A stretch of 64,000 bases of DNA, from contig SMSO01000032.1 in assembly GCA_004764695.1 (NCBI GenBank), positions 2,816,501-2,880,500 of the forward strand. The letters run 5' to 3'. The position numbers and the translations under genes are program-made. The stretch's first letter is position 1; every line of letters starts with the position of its first letter. Source of the DNA: Schizochytrium sp. TIO01. Lineage: Eukaryota; Sar; Bigyra; Thraustochytrida; Thraustochytriidae. Shown piece after piece: positions 41,765-54,222 of the stretch. Below the pieces are notes generated by a model. That model was not told the DNA's origin, ran no database searches, and was given only the letters and a program-made list of their open reading frames with translations.

Positions 41765-43469
41765 AAGGTTGGAACAGATCTTTCTTCTTTCTGTATATAG
41801 GTAGCACAAGAAGAGTGTCGGCATTACAAAAATGCGAATCGATCAATAAATCAATCAATCAAACGAAGCATCGCAAACTTGAGGTAAGCGCAGCGCCATT
41901 CTTTGGGTGGTTTCGAGCCTTTCGTGCCTTCACTCAGTGCGTGTGTGTTCTGAGTTGATTGCGGCAACAGCAGCTCTGGCAGGCTGGCTGGCAGGCTGAT
42001 CCCTTTTCCGTCGTGAATCACGATCGTCGCTCCAAATCGCAGTTGCCAGCTCCACAGATATTCAATTCATTATCATATCAGATCAATCAATAGATCGATC
42101 AAATAGATATATAGATTGGTCGATAGATTGATAGGTCTACAGAGGTATAACGAGCGCAATTTGAAGCGAAGAAGACAGACATTTGCAGTGAATTGATCGC
42201 AATTCGCACGTGCTCGAAGAAATCCATGCTGCTGCTGGGAACGAAGCCGGGCTTGCCTGCCTGCCTGGCAACCAGTGTAGCAGCTGAAGCCCGCTGATCG
42301 TCGGCATGCCTCGAGGTCTCCTCCATCGCGAACGTTGTTGGATGACTGACTGACTGAGTGATGAGCAGGAAATGGAACTATCACCGGGTATCACCAAAGT
42401 CCGCATCGAAAGCGTGCTCCCCAAGCTCTGATACAAGCCCACTATGGGCCCCGCCGATGATAGGACAAGAACGTCATCAGCCACACACATGTCTAGGACC
42501 TCCTACGCCAAACCCCTACCCCTTTCCAGCGTCGCCCAGTTAGGCTATACGGTAGAACGTCCTAACACGCGCTATGTGCTGTAGAAGTCGCCGGTAAGAG
42601 TAGCGGGACGCGGGACAGAGTGAATGAGATAGAAGAAGAGACAGACAGACTCGGAAGGGCGGCGTTTGCTTTCTCTTGGCGCCGAAGCCGGGGCTTCGAG
42701 AGGCCATCGAGGCTTAAGCGAGGCCCCCGGAGGCCTCGAGGGACTCGCAGGCGGCCTTGGGGGCTTTCCATCCACGCGAGGGCCTCTTCGTGAGCGTGTG
42801 TGAGTGATTGAGAGAGAAGTTGTGCTTGTTGCTTTATTTGTTTATTTTTTTTTCTATGGCTTTGAATTAAGAATAAAATAAGAAAGTAGGATGAAATAAA
42901 AATACTACAAAATAGAAATAAATAAATAAATAAAATAAAGTTGAAGGAGAAGTAAGTATGCTTCCCTTTCCTCTCCGTTTCGCGAGCGAAGATCTCCTTC
43001 TACCGGTTCAAGCTCTATCGGTAAAGGCTTCCCTTCTGCCTCTCACCCATACGAGACGCCCTGATCCCATCCTTCTTCAAGTTTTTCATTCTTCAAAACC
43101 ATCAAACAACAAAATGATCGCTTCTAATTTCATTCATTCATTCATTCATCCTTTTTTTTTTTCTTTTTTTTTCTTTTTTTAAAGTAAAAGTATTTTTTCT
43201 AATTTTGAAAAAAGCAATCGATAAAACAGTCTTTTTAAAATAAAAGATTCAACATTTAAAAATAAATGTATATATCTATATTCAAAGAAAAATCGTAATC
43301 CATAAAAGGAACCTCACTAAACAAACAAAAGTCAGGCTGATGGATAATATATGGGAGGGACAGATCGCAGCTTTCTCTTAGGGCAGTATGGGCCGTGGCC
43401 CAACCGCTAGGAATAATATGGAGGCGGCCGCCTCTCTTTCTCGCGCAGGCGCCGCGCTTTCACAGAGCA

Positions 43470-43471
<2 letters not shown>

Positions 43472-43512
<41 letters not shown>
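43472..43512. repeat. (GGCA)10 microsatellite
   Basis: Ten perfect GGCA units in a GC-rich patch. Confidence 0.95.
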
Positions 43513-44978
43513 AGCCACCTCTTGCAGCGAGGGAGCCGCGAGCGGCGTCTGAAGTGGCGCCGCAGGAGGCGGAGGAGGGCGTATCCGCGCCCTTCCTCGC
43601 TCTCTCCGCCGCGCGTGGGGAAAGAAAGAGAGAAAGAGAGAGAGAGAAAGGCGCGAATAAGCAGAGGCGTATTTTAATGCCGCAGTTGTGTACAGAAATG
43701 CGCAGACGCAGCTGTTGAAGGGGAGTGAATTTAGGACAGGGAGATGGTGGATCTTATAAGATAATTTGCCTGCCTGCTTGCTTGCTGGTCTGCTGGTCCG
43801 CTGGTTTGTTGGTGGCTTGCAATGGACAAATGGTCGGTCGAGCTTGGAAAACGCTGTGCACGTACGTTCGTGGAACTGCTATTGGCCTTGTCGGGCTGGT
43901 TTTGCTTTGGAGTTGCGAAGTTTGGCGAAAAGGTGCTGCTTCTGAATGGAGAGAAAAAGCCCTGCCTTTCAGTAGGGGGTGCTAGCGTTTCGGGTAGCGG
44001 GGAGGCGGGAGCGGATAAGTGTATCTTTCGCGGCTTCATGGCTCCGAATGCTCACTCGTACGTTCGCAAATGCCGCAGAAGCATCGGCCGAGGCCCAGAT
44101 AAGACGCAGCCGCACTGCCGTGACCCTGCATTGAGGGACTTAGAACGATCTGTTTGCCCATCGCGGCCAATGCTCTGCAGGCTCTGCAGCCAACCTAGAG
44201 GATCGCGGCGATCAGAGCAGGTGCCGCGAGACGAAGGAGTTAAGAACTGGGGGAACCATCTAGGAACCGCTGCAGAACCGTATCTCGACGCAGAAGTTCG
44301 ATAGGTTGGACATTGAGGACCTGGAGATCTTGAGGATAGATGCGCAAGCGAAGGCCAAAACCTGCAGAAGAAGAGAAACAAGCAGCAGCAGCAATTGGCT
44401 AGTTAGTTAGTTCGTCAGTCAGCGAGTGGGCAGCGCGTGATAGCTTTGTCGGTATGATCCTCGAATGTCTCGGCCAGAGTCGCAGCGAAGATCAACCAAG
44501 AACCTCTGGCTGCGTCTGTTTGCTTGTGTGTCGTGTCGCTGAGCGTCACTTGCGGCACCTTAGTTTCGGTTGAAAGAAAGTAGTTTTTCTTGGCGCTTGA
44601 GGCTGAGACAGGAGAGCATTCTGAGGCCTCGAAGAATCAAATCCGTGGCTTGGCAAGGTCGCATCGCATCACATCGCATCCCATCCCATCGCAGCGCAGC
44701 GCAGCGCACGGTTTCGAGCGAGCAGTGCAGCTGGCGCACCGTTTTGGATAAATGAACATCTGTCTGCAGATGAACGCAGTACCTGGCGACCATGATTTAA
44801 AAGGCAAGCACGTGAAAGACCATCGTAGTGCAGATTTAAATTATGATGGGCTTCGGATCCAATTGCCCAAAGTTGAAATCTCGTTCACAGAAACTCACTC
44901 ACTCGAGAAAAACTCACTCGCCGGGCCTGAGAACTTGAATGCCGTCGATGGCGAGCAGACCAGCGAGCAAGCGCATTC

Positions 44979-45037
44979 ACGAACGAACGAACGAACGAAC
45001 GAACGAACGAACGAACGAACGAACGAACGAACGAACG
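44979..45037. repeat. (ACGA)15 microsatellite
   Basis: About fifteen perfect units. Confidence 0.95.
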
Positions 45038-45688
45038 GGCAGCTAACTAGCTGCATGCTGCTGCATGAAGACTTGGCATACGCTGCGAGCAGGAACTTGG
45101 GCGGCGATGTCACGCAGATCCTGTTAGAGATGGCGAACTCCGCTACAGCCATTTCTGGCCATTTCTCGCAGCGGCATACGCGCATAGTCTCCACCTAATG
45201 GAAACCTCGCGTTCTTCTTCTTATTGTGGTTGCTGTCCTCCCTCACGATTCCGTTTGGACAACCCGTATGATATGTAGTACCTAGAAGATTGAAGGCGGA
45301 GCAAATCTTTATAGTTGAGGCAAGTAATATCCTTCTGACGATTGGAAAGCTAAGTAGAAATAACAACTATGGAGATGGTGATATATGGGATAAATAGCTA
45401 TCGATAGATAGCTAGCTACATCATAGGCAGCTAGCTGCCAAGGCTGAATAAGAAGAGTTGGGATTATCGAGACGACATATCTCCAAGGTCGTGAGGTTTC
45501 TCCTGGGGATCAGCGCATTACAGCTGCCTGCGTGCCTCCTGAAGCCGGCGTGGCGCGAGTTCGGACGGCCTGTGCACAGAAGCTGCGAGTATCATAGTTT
45601 GTCTCGAGATGGTTATTTCTCGAGTCGCGGCCTGCGTATTACATTCATGGCTTCGCACTTTCTGCATCAAGCGGGCTTAGTTTTTAAC

Positions 45689-45722
45689 ATTATTATTATT
45701 ATTATTATTATTATTGTTATTA
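45689..45722. repeat. (ATT)n trinucleotide repeat
   Basis: Eleven ATT units with one GTT variant. Confidence 0.9.
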
Positions 45723-46102
45723 TAGACTAACACGTTTTTATTTTAAAAATCAATGATACTTGGAAATCATTATTCATGAAATAGTAGATCATGAAAGTGA
45801 ATGAATGAATGAATGAATGAGTGAGTGAGTGAGAAATAAATAAAGATTGGTTAGTTATTCTCAGGCGATCTTCATTCTTTCATACATACATACGTACCTG
45901 AGGAAGAAACTAACCCGAGGATGGTCAAGATTGAGAGACGCAGGCCGTGCGGCTCTGAGGATAGTTGCTGGAACCCTCGGGGCGGCGGAGAAGCCGCGAG
46001 CCACGGGATCAGTCAGCAGCGTTTAAACACGCATTCCTGCGCTGATTTATCAGATTGAATGCGCCGCTGCGCTAGTTTGGTGAAGTTAGGGGTGAGTGAG
46101 GG

Positions 46103-46130
46103 GGCGTTCTCTCTAACGGGAGAGAACGCC
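46103..46130. repeat. Perfect 11-bp inverted repeat (hairpin)
   Basis: GGCGTTCTCTC (46103-46113) pairs exactly with GAGAGAACGCC (46120-46130) around a 6-base loop. It is the most stable short hairpin in the gene-free stretch, with no neighbour gene to explain it. Confidence 0.6.
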
Positions 46131-47093
46131 GCAGGAAGAAGGAGGGGTTAGTTTACTAGCAGAGAACACGAAGCGCCACCTCCTAGCAGTGCCTACGCGG
46201 AGGCTAGTGGCCGCGATAGATGAGATAAGTAATGGTTTTCATTTTCAATTTATTTTTATTTTTAATTGAAATCGACGTCGAGAGCAGAGAAGAGAAAAGA
46301 CTTCCAATGTCTCCAAAGAAGATTTTTTTTGCTATTGCAATGGAAACTCCCGAGTGCCGCCTTGTGTGAAGGCCTCTTCGAAACGTCGCGGGCTCTTGTT
46401 GTGCGATGGGCTCAAAAGGCGCAGCGAACGCCGAGTTTGCAGTCGGTAAAGTCGGTGACCTTCAAGAAACTTGGAATCAACAGCCGTCGGCCTGAAAGGA
46501 TCTGTTTCTGATCTCAAACTCAAGGTTTTTACTTTCTTACTTTCTTTCTTTCTTTTATGGATCCATCCATTGTTTCCCTGTGCATCCTTTAAAGATAATG
46601 TGTTTGTTTGCTTAAAGAAGAGAAAAAATACTCTGTTTGCGCTTTAAAGTAAGTAAGTGAGTTAGGAACTTCTTGCATCTATGTAGTATCCCTCTCTGTG
46701 TATCTGTGTATCGGTCTGACCAGGATGAAATAAAAAGGAAAGCAGGAAGAGAATGGAAAAAGAGGCAGCGGGACTCGCGGAAGAAAGGCGCAAAGAGAGG
46801 GTAGAAGTCCTGCTGAAGCGAGAGAGGGGACAGCTGCGCGCGGGTCATTCCCGCCTGCCCCCCTTCCAATTCAAAAACTGAGCTGCAAGCCGCCCTAAGA
46901 CCCCTTCCGGCGAAAGATGCCACAGGATAAAGCAGGCGCCGCCCAGCCGGAGGGGGGCATCGAGAGAATGGGACCAGAAACGGGGGGCACTGAGGAAGTG
47001 GGCGCGGCTGAACGGGGCGAAACGATGTTGATAGTGAATGGTCGAAGAATGTATGTTGTAACAACAATATCTATCTATGTATGGATATGTGTT

Positions 47094-47095
<2 letters not shown>

Positions 47096-47125
<30 letters not shown>

Positions 47126-47130
47126 TGTAT
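47096..47130. repeat. (TATG)n microsatellite
   Basis: Eight to nine perfect units. Confidence 0.9.
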
Positions 47131-47447
47131 TCTGTATGTATTATGTATGCATGTGTTAAATTATAGCATGATACGAAGTATGCGCCCAAGAAGGGAAGAA
47201 CTGGAAACGAGGGCGCCGCTGGGCTTAAGCTGGTGCCTCGCAGAGTCGTTGCGGTGTCGGCATTGCGGCCGAAGCCTGCCTTTGAAGGCCTTCCGCAGCG
47301 CTGCGAATGAGGCCGCGACGATTTTGTTGGACCAGGTTTCTTGCGTTTTGAACGGCACGGAGCCCAAATGTTTGATCTAAGCTCTCTGCTTTTCGCCTGA
47401 AAAGGGAAGTTGTTTCATAGTAATATATAGGTAAGGAGGGCTCAAAT

Positions 47448-47760
<313 letters not shown>

Positions 47761-47880
47761 TGAAAGGAGGCGAAAGAGAGCAGAAATCGAGACAAAGGGA
47801 AGAAGCAGGAACCTCGAAGAAACAGAAAGCTTCAGAAGCGATGGAGAGAAAGCCTTCGCAGAGAGGACCGCTCTCTCGCA

Positions 47881-47916
47881 GATAGATGGATGGATGGATG
47901 GATAGATAGATAGATA
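47881..47916. repeat. (GATG)n-(GATA)n microsatellite
   Basis: Four GATG-type units run into four GATA units. Confidence 0.85.
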
Positions 47917-48002
47917 CACACGCGCTCCGTCAGTCAGTGCCGCTCACGCAATCGCTGATCTGGAGGAGGTGGCGGCGCGATTTAAAGGCGCCGAGCACAG
48001 GA

Positions 48003-48030
48003 GAAGAAGAAGAAGAAGAAGAAGAAGAAG
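48003..48030. repeat. (GAA)n trinucleotide repeat
   Basis: Nine GAA units, purine on the plus strand like the neighbouring tracts. Confidence 0.9.
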
Positions 48031-48119
48031 TTGGCGCATACGCAGGGTTCGAAGAAAGGGTTTTCTTTTCTGTGAGGGTCCTTGTTGTACCTAAGTTTGA
48101 CTTAAAACAGAAAGGTTCT

Positions 48120-48181
48120 TTCAAGAAGAAAGAAAGAAAGCAAAAAAGAAAGCAAGAAAGAAAGAAAGAAAGAAAGAAAGC
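48120..48181. repeat. Imperfect (GAAA)n repeat
   Basis: About fifteen GAAA-like units with a few interruptions. Confidence 0.85.
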
Positions 48182-48238
48182 CTGCGTGAGTACGTACAAT
48201 AAGAGGGGAAGAGAAAGAGAGTCATAAAAGAGAGAAAG

Positions 48239-48260
48239 ATTGATTGATTGATTGATTGAT
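48239..48260. repeat. (GATT)5 microsatellite
   Basis: Five perfect units. Confidence 0.88.
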
Positions 48261-49144
48261 GATTATTGTTGCTGTTAAGTTTGTAATGAAGAGGAAATCC
48301 TCGAAATGGCCCTTGGATGAAAAGAAAGGAAGAGGGACTTTCTTTCAAGTGTGATGAAAATGGGAAAATAATAATGAGAAATGCGGATGGAAACTTACAT
48401 ACTTTCTTACTTTCTTTCTTTTCTTCTTTCTTCTTGAAGGGATCGGGACGAAAGAAAGCGAAGAGGCTTGCTTGTACCTAGGTAATACAAAGCGCGCCTG
48501 GTCAATCGATCTGATGGGTAGATCTCGATCTCTTATTGGTATCGCTCTGGCTAACACGGAGCTCGAGCCGAGTTTTTGCAGCCCGAGCAACGAAACGAGG
48601 GACGAAAGGGCAAAGGGGAAGAAAGATTTCTTGCAGCCATTTCCATTCGTTTGTTCTCGCGCCAAAGCAGAAAGTTGTAAAAGAGTGAGTTAAAAAAACG
48701 TTTCTATTAAAAACGTTTTTTAAAGGTGCTTGCTTGGATTTATTTTCAATTAAAAAAAAAGAAAGAGGTTTTGAAGAGTTGTACAAGTACAAGAAAGAAG
48801 ATAGAGAAGGTGAGTAAGTAACTTACATAATGGTAAGGAAAGCAAACTATGTCATTTCCTTTCATCGCATTTCATGGAATTAGTCAGAGGGAAAAAGGCC
48901 TGAGTGGTGAGAGGGCCAAAAAGGCAAAAAGCAGAGGGACTGACGCAGGAGAAGGAAGCGCTGAGAGGGACAGAGAGGGAGCAGAGCCCTCAGAGCGTAG
49001 ACAGTCCTTGCTTTGAGAGGGAGATATTGACAAAAATAAAAGTTATTATTATTTTTAAGTATTAAAAAACACTTAGTTTCCAAAAAGCAGGGAAAGAAAG
49101 ATAGAAAGAGAAAAGAGAAAAGAATTGAGTTTGAGCGGCTGCGC

Positions 49145-49225
49145 AGAAGAAAGAGAAAGAAAGAGAGAAAGAAAGAGAGAAAGAAAGAGAGAAAGAAAGA
49201 GAGAGAGAGAGAGAGAAAGAGAAAG
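49145..49225 (+). promoter_or_regulatory. 81-base all-purine tract upstream of PEP carboxykinase
   Basis: Every base from 49145 to 49225 is A or G, as AAAGAGAG repeats ending in (GA)8. The tract ends 116 bases before the PEP carboxykinase ATG, so it lies in the core promoter or the leader. GA tracts can act as GAGA-type promoter elements or form triplex DNA. The regulatory role is inferred. Confidence 0.5.
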
Positions 49226-49341
49226 CACGAAGCGCAGTTCGATCGAGGAGCAGCAAACCCTCAACCTCGTGCGCAGGCTGAGCAATAAGCCAACCTGCAG
49301 ACCGGTACTTTGACAGTAGCCGCATACCCAGCTATAGCAAG

Positions 49342-50872
49342 ATGATGTTCTCTCTGCGCAAGGCTGCCAGCCGCGCTGGCGCCGGCCGCCTTCAGGTGGC
49401 CCGCATGATGTCCACCAGCCAGACCCTGGCCCCGAGCGACCTCAAGCTCGAGAAGTACGGCATCAACAACAAGTCCGCCACCGTCTTCCACAACCTCTCC
49501 TACGAGGACCTCGCCAAGCACGAGCGTGATGGCAACGAGGGTGAGGTCACCAACGCTGGTGTCGTCGCCGTCGACACCGGCATCTTCACCGGCCGCTCCC
49601 CCAAGGACAAGTGGTAAGTCAACCTTGATATTATTCTGATTTTTATGCATGCACAAGCAGCAGCAACCAGCAGCCTGCGTCTCTTCTCCTTCTTCGACCT
49701 ACTCAACCAAAGATACGCCCGCGTGCGTGCGTGCGTTCAAACGACTACGCCTGCATCCACCCAACCGCCGCCGTTCGGTCTGTCTCTTGGACCGCGACGT
49801 TGACGTTGGCGCTGCCGTTCTGGTCGGTGTCCAGGATGGATACAGACAGATCGATCGATTGCAAAGGCGACTTCTAAGATAGACCTTACTAAGGAAAGGG
49901 ACGCTTGGATAAGGATGAGGGAAAAGAGGGAGAAAGACGCGCACGTTGGTGCCTGCATCCTTATTCCCTCTTTCTCCTCTCTCGTCTGGACTCCAGTCGA
50001 ATCCGTGGGTCGCCGAACACGAGACGCTAGCTCGCATTCCGAGTGCCACGCGTAATGCGCTCCGCACGGCGAAGAAGGAGGCCAAGGACCCTTCCTTTTG
50101 TCTGTGGGCTGAGGCACTGGAAGATGAAGGTGCAAAGATACGCCTACGAGTAAAAGGAAGAAAGAGAGGGTTGGGTAGGAGTGCCCTAGGTAGTGTTAAG
50201 GAATGGTGAATACTGACTGGTACATTTGTGTCATGATTGTGTGCGAAATGAAAACAAACAAACAGGATCGTCAAGAAGATGCCCTCCGCTGAGCACATCG
50301 ACTTCGGCGCCGTCAACCAGCCGGTGAGCGAGGAGATCTTCGACGAGCTCTACTCCAAGGTCGTCGACTACTACAGCGGCGTCGACAAGATGTACGTGAA
50401 CGACCTCTACTGCGGTGCCAGCCCGGCCTCCCGCCGCCCGGTCCGCTTTATCACCGAGCTCGCCTGGCAGGCTCACTTCACCCGCAACATGTTCATCCGC
50501 CCTGAGACCAAGGAGGAGACCCAGAACTTCGAGCCGGCCTTTACCATCATCAACGCCTGCAAGCTCTCCAACGAGAAGTGGAAGGACCAGGGCCTCAACT
50601 CCGACGTCTTCGTTGGCTTCAACATCGAGAAGAAGGTTGCCATCATCATGGGCACCTGGTACGGTGGTGAGATGAAGAAGGGTATCTTCTCCATGATGAA
50701 CACCTGGCTTCCCCTCGAGGGCACCCTCGCCATGCACTGCTCTGCCAACAAGGGCAAGGATGGCTCCACCGCCCTCTTCTTCGGTCTCTCCGGTACCGGT
50801 AAGACCACCCTCTCTGCTGACCCCAACCGCGCCCTCATCGGTGATGACGAGCACGGCTGGGATGACCACGGT

Positions 50873-50905
<33 letters not shown>

Positions 50906-51679
50906 ACCATCAACCTCACTGAGGAGAACGAGCCCGAGATCTACCGTGCCATCAAGGCCCCCGGTGCTCTCCTCGAGAACACCACCATCAAGAACGGCGA
51001 GGCCGACTACTTTGACACCAGCAAGACCCAGAACGGTCGTGTCAGCTACCCCATCGAGTACATTGAGAACTACGACAAGGACCAGATGGGCGGCCACCCC
51101 AAGGATGTCATCTTCCTGACCGCTGATGCCTTCGGCGTTCTCCCCCCGGTCTCCAAGCTCACCGGCGACCAGCCCATGTACCACTTCCTTTCCGGCTACA
51201 CCGCCAAGGTCGCCGGTACCGAGCGCGGCGTCACCGAGCCCACCGCCACCTTCAGTGCCTGCTTCGGTGCTGCCTTCATGACTCTTCCCCCCGCCAAGTA
51301 CGGTGAGCTCCTCGAGAAGAAGATCGCCAAGCACAACACCAACGTCTACCTTGTCAACACCGGCTGGAGCGGTGGCAGCGCCACTTCCGGCGCCAAGCGC
51401 ATGAGCATCAAGGACACCCGTGCCTGCATCAACGCCATCCTCGACGGCTCCATCCTCGACGCCGAGTTTGTCACTGAGCCCCACTTCAACCTCCAGATCC
51501 CCAAGGCCCTCGGCAGCATCAACCCCAAGGTTCTCAACCCCCGTGAGGCCTGGACCGACAAGGAGGCCTACGACAAGACCGCCGACAAGCTCGCCAACAT
51601 GTTCATCAACAACTACAAGCAGTTTGTCAAGCCCGGTCTTAAGGACTTCTCCGCCGGTGGCCCCCCCAAGAAGAACTAA
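49342..51679 (+). CDS. PCK: ATP-dependent phosphoenolpyruvate carboxykinase, mitochondrial-type, one intron
   Basis: The enzyme converts oxaloacetate and ATP to phosphoenolpyruvate, CO2 and ADP, the entry step of gluconeogenesis. Exon 1 is 49342-49613 and exon 2 is 50266-51679, joined across a GT-AG intron within a Trp codon to give 561 residues. The joint restores the family block [27 protein letters not shown] is at about 151, the ATP-binding P-loop [10 protein letters not shown] at 264-273, the metal-binding [21 protein letters not shown] at 284-304, and [10 protein letters not shown] near 455. The first 25 residues ([21 protein letters not shown]) are basic, hydroxylated and acid-free, a typical mitochondrial presequence. 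Codons are almost all C- or G-ending, unlike neighbouring genes, which suggests very high expression. The long open frame on the opposite strand is a by-product of this bias. Confidence 0.97.
49614..50265 (+). other. GT-AG intron of PEP carboxykinase
   Basis: The donor is GTAAGT at 49614 and the acceptor AAACAG ends at 50265. The intron is 652 bases, in phase 2. It is the only intron I can demonstrate in the window. Its position next to the highly biased first exon fits an expression-enhancing first intron. Its own base composition is like the intergenic DNA, and no gene inside it is supported. Confidence 0.93.
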
Positions 51680-54222
51680 ACTGAGTCTCTCGGTATCACA
51701 ATTGCCTCCGCTGCAATCACTGTTAGTAACCCACCATTGCAATGATGGGCCCTATCAATGAGCATTGACTGGCACTCCCACTCACTTGCTTCTTCATTCC
51801 CTTTTTTATGATCATTCAAATCACCAACCTACTCAACCACTGCAACGTCCCTTATAACTTTCAAGCGATCAAGATGTCCCACACAATGGTCACACAAGGT
51901 GCTATCATGAAATCACAAATTGATAGGCCATAGTGACCAGGAACTCGTTGTCGCCTGTTCTTTACGACGACATTCCCCTTCGCTGTCTATCAGCACCTCT
52001 TCGTAGCAAAGATAACATCATAGCGATCCATTCTTTAGCACTGTGAACTTTTTTGTTTCTGTCTTCTCTCTCGCCCTTTCTAACTAAGAGTTTGTTCTGT
52101 AACTTGCAATGACGAACCTTAAACCCCAATCACTGATCCTTCTATTTGACTTCAAATGACATGTATACATAGGTTGATGGTTTGGTGTTCAGTGATGATG
52201 TTCTTGGAGAGGCAGCTTTTAGTTCTACTTTCTTAGTAACTTATCGTGTGCCGCAACTGACGACCTGCCTGGTGATGACCACTACGTCACTTCAAGCATA
52301 CCTCTGTGCTTGATTTTTCGTTCCTAAGAGTCAATCTGTATCAAGCTGGTCTTAGCAGGGTTCAGATCATCTGACGCTGGCCTCAAGGTATACTTCTAGA
52401 GATGGATGGTTAGTCGTGAACCCATTACTACGCGCGTTATCGAGGACATTGAATCAACATTAGCATCTGTCTCTCTCTTTTAACAAGTCAATTTTACAAA
52501 AACAAAATATATTCAATCATACTTCAGAACTCGTAGGATTTGGGATAAAGATTGCCAAGGCCCTGGCACTAACACTACTAGCACTACCTCATGCAAAGTA
52601 AAGTTTGTGAAACAGAAACACACATAAGTAAAGAAAAGAAAAAAAAAGCCTAGACAAATGTCTGACACTCAGTCAACTGTGAGTCCACAGCTTTAAGTCT
52701 CTCTGAGCTACTGGCACACGACATGTCGAAAGCATATTTGTTCGTTCGTGTAAGTCCTATGCCTCACACCTTCAGAACTTACACTAAGCAAGTACTGAAC
52801 AACAAATAAAGAAATACCAGGCTGAAGTTGAAGTTGCAAGCCCATTAGTATGGATGGGTCTAATGGGGAACAGAGACAAGGAATACAAAACATATCTCAT
52901 GAGAAGACTGTGTTCTATAGTAGGTAGGATGTGCCTAGGCTAACCCTAGGATTTGTCATGGTGTTCTTCCTCAACATATCTGATAGACACTGTCCGAAGT
53001 CACGCTCTGTCATTTTATATAAATACATATGAATAAGCCACGTACGCTTCGCCGAAATCTCGAAGCAAAAACTCGACCCGGCTATCATAATGCTGATGAT
53101 GGTCCCTTGCCAAGGAAGCATTTTAAATATTGACCAAGATATTGGAAAAACAGCTCAGGCAGACTGACTGTGCATTGCTGGTTGTATGAATCTATTAAGT
53201 AAGCATTGGATCCTACACGACTCACTTTTTATACAAAGCTGGCTAAGGAACAACCGCAATCATAGCTCATAGGTAATTGAGCAAGCAACAATATGGTTTC
53301 AATCTTCTTTCTTTTCTAACGAATTATATAACTCAAATTAAACTGCACGGGCAAGCAGCCATACTTGGAAAGTGGTGATTGTCCATATCTTATCTTTTCT
53401 TTTTTCTAGACAAGTAATCAAGACTTTTTCACATCGTGTAATATTAAAGGGGTACTAGAGAGATGCAACGAGAGATTGCGGCCTGCGTGCATAGCAATAA
53501 ATATAATCGAAAATTACGAGGTTCGCTAACTTGTCTTTATTCAACCTACTTGATTTGTCTTTGAAACGCGAAATGTTCGTGCATCCTTTAGGCTCTTTAA
53601 TGAAACAATATCTATGACAAGGATTCGACCTTTTAAAGAAGAATAGTCATTAAATACTACTCTCTATTTCATCTAGATGTACGACTCGGGTAGTTTCTCT
53701 CAATAGAGAATGGGATGTCATTCTTTTTTAATTTGTCACATCTTACCTCCGAGTGCTTGTTCATGATCAGGTCCCATTTTTGGTTCATGCTGTGGTCTGT
53801 CTTGTAACCTTTCAGATATCGTTTCATCGCAAGCAAGTCTTTCCAGGTGATAGTGAGATGATACTTCGACAGTTTACTTCATCACAACTTTCAGTGTTTG
53901 TAGCGACACAAGTTGTACTATGGCGCCCTTTAAAGAGTCTCCTATGTTATTATATCAATCTAAAATAGTCTCCCTCTACTGACGCGTGTAACAAAAAGGC
54001 GTTCAACAAAAAGTGGATTTGTGAAGCGTTTCAAGCGTCCTTGTCCGAGCGCACTGCTTTCACTCGCGCCTTGTCGTTCTCGGGAGTCCGTGCGTACCTC
54101 ATGTTGAGAGCTCACGCGTGGTCTGCCGCTAACAACATCAGAAACGAAGAGTTGCATCCTGCACATGTAAACTGCTCAAGCCCAGATTCCACGGCCAATT
54201 CGACCTTCATTAGGGGCTATCT
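51680..54222. other. Gene-free intergenic stretch
   Basis: About 2.5 kb between PEP carboxykinase and the LRR-NEL gene, AT-rich and without microsatellites longer than a few units. It holds the 3' region of the former and the promoter of the latter. No RNA gene or coding frame is supported. Confidence 0.55.

Noticed and set aside
44240-44400. Exon-like stretch with RLDIEDLEILRIDAQAKAK in one frame
   Set aside because: It is too short, has stops on both sides, and has no matching exon or family nearby.
44752-45198. 148-residue plus-strand frame
   Set aside because: It contains the ACGA microsatellite as a TNER repeat, and its flanks match nothing recognisable.
50231-51742. 503-residue open frame on the minus strand
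   Set aside because: It is the exact antisense of PEP carboxykinase exon 2. Strong C/G-ending codon bias keeps the opposite strand open, and the peptide is Gly/Val/Leu-rich without a family.
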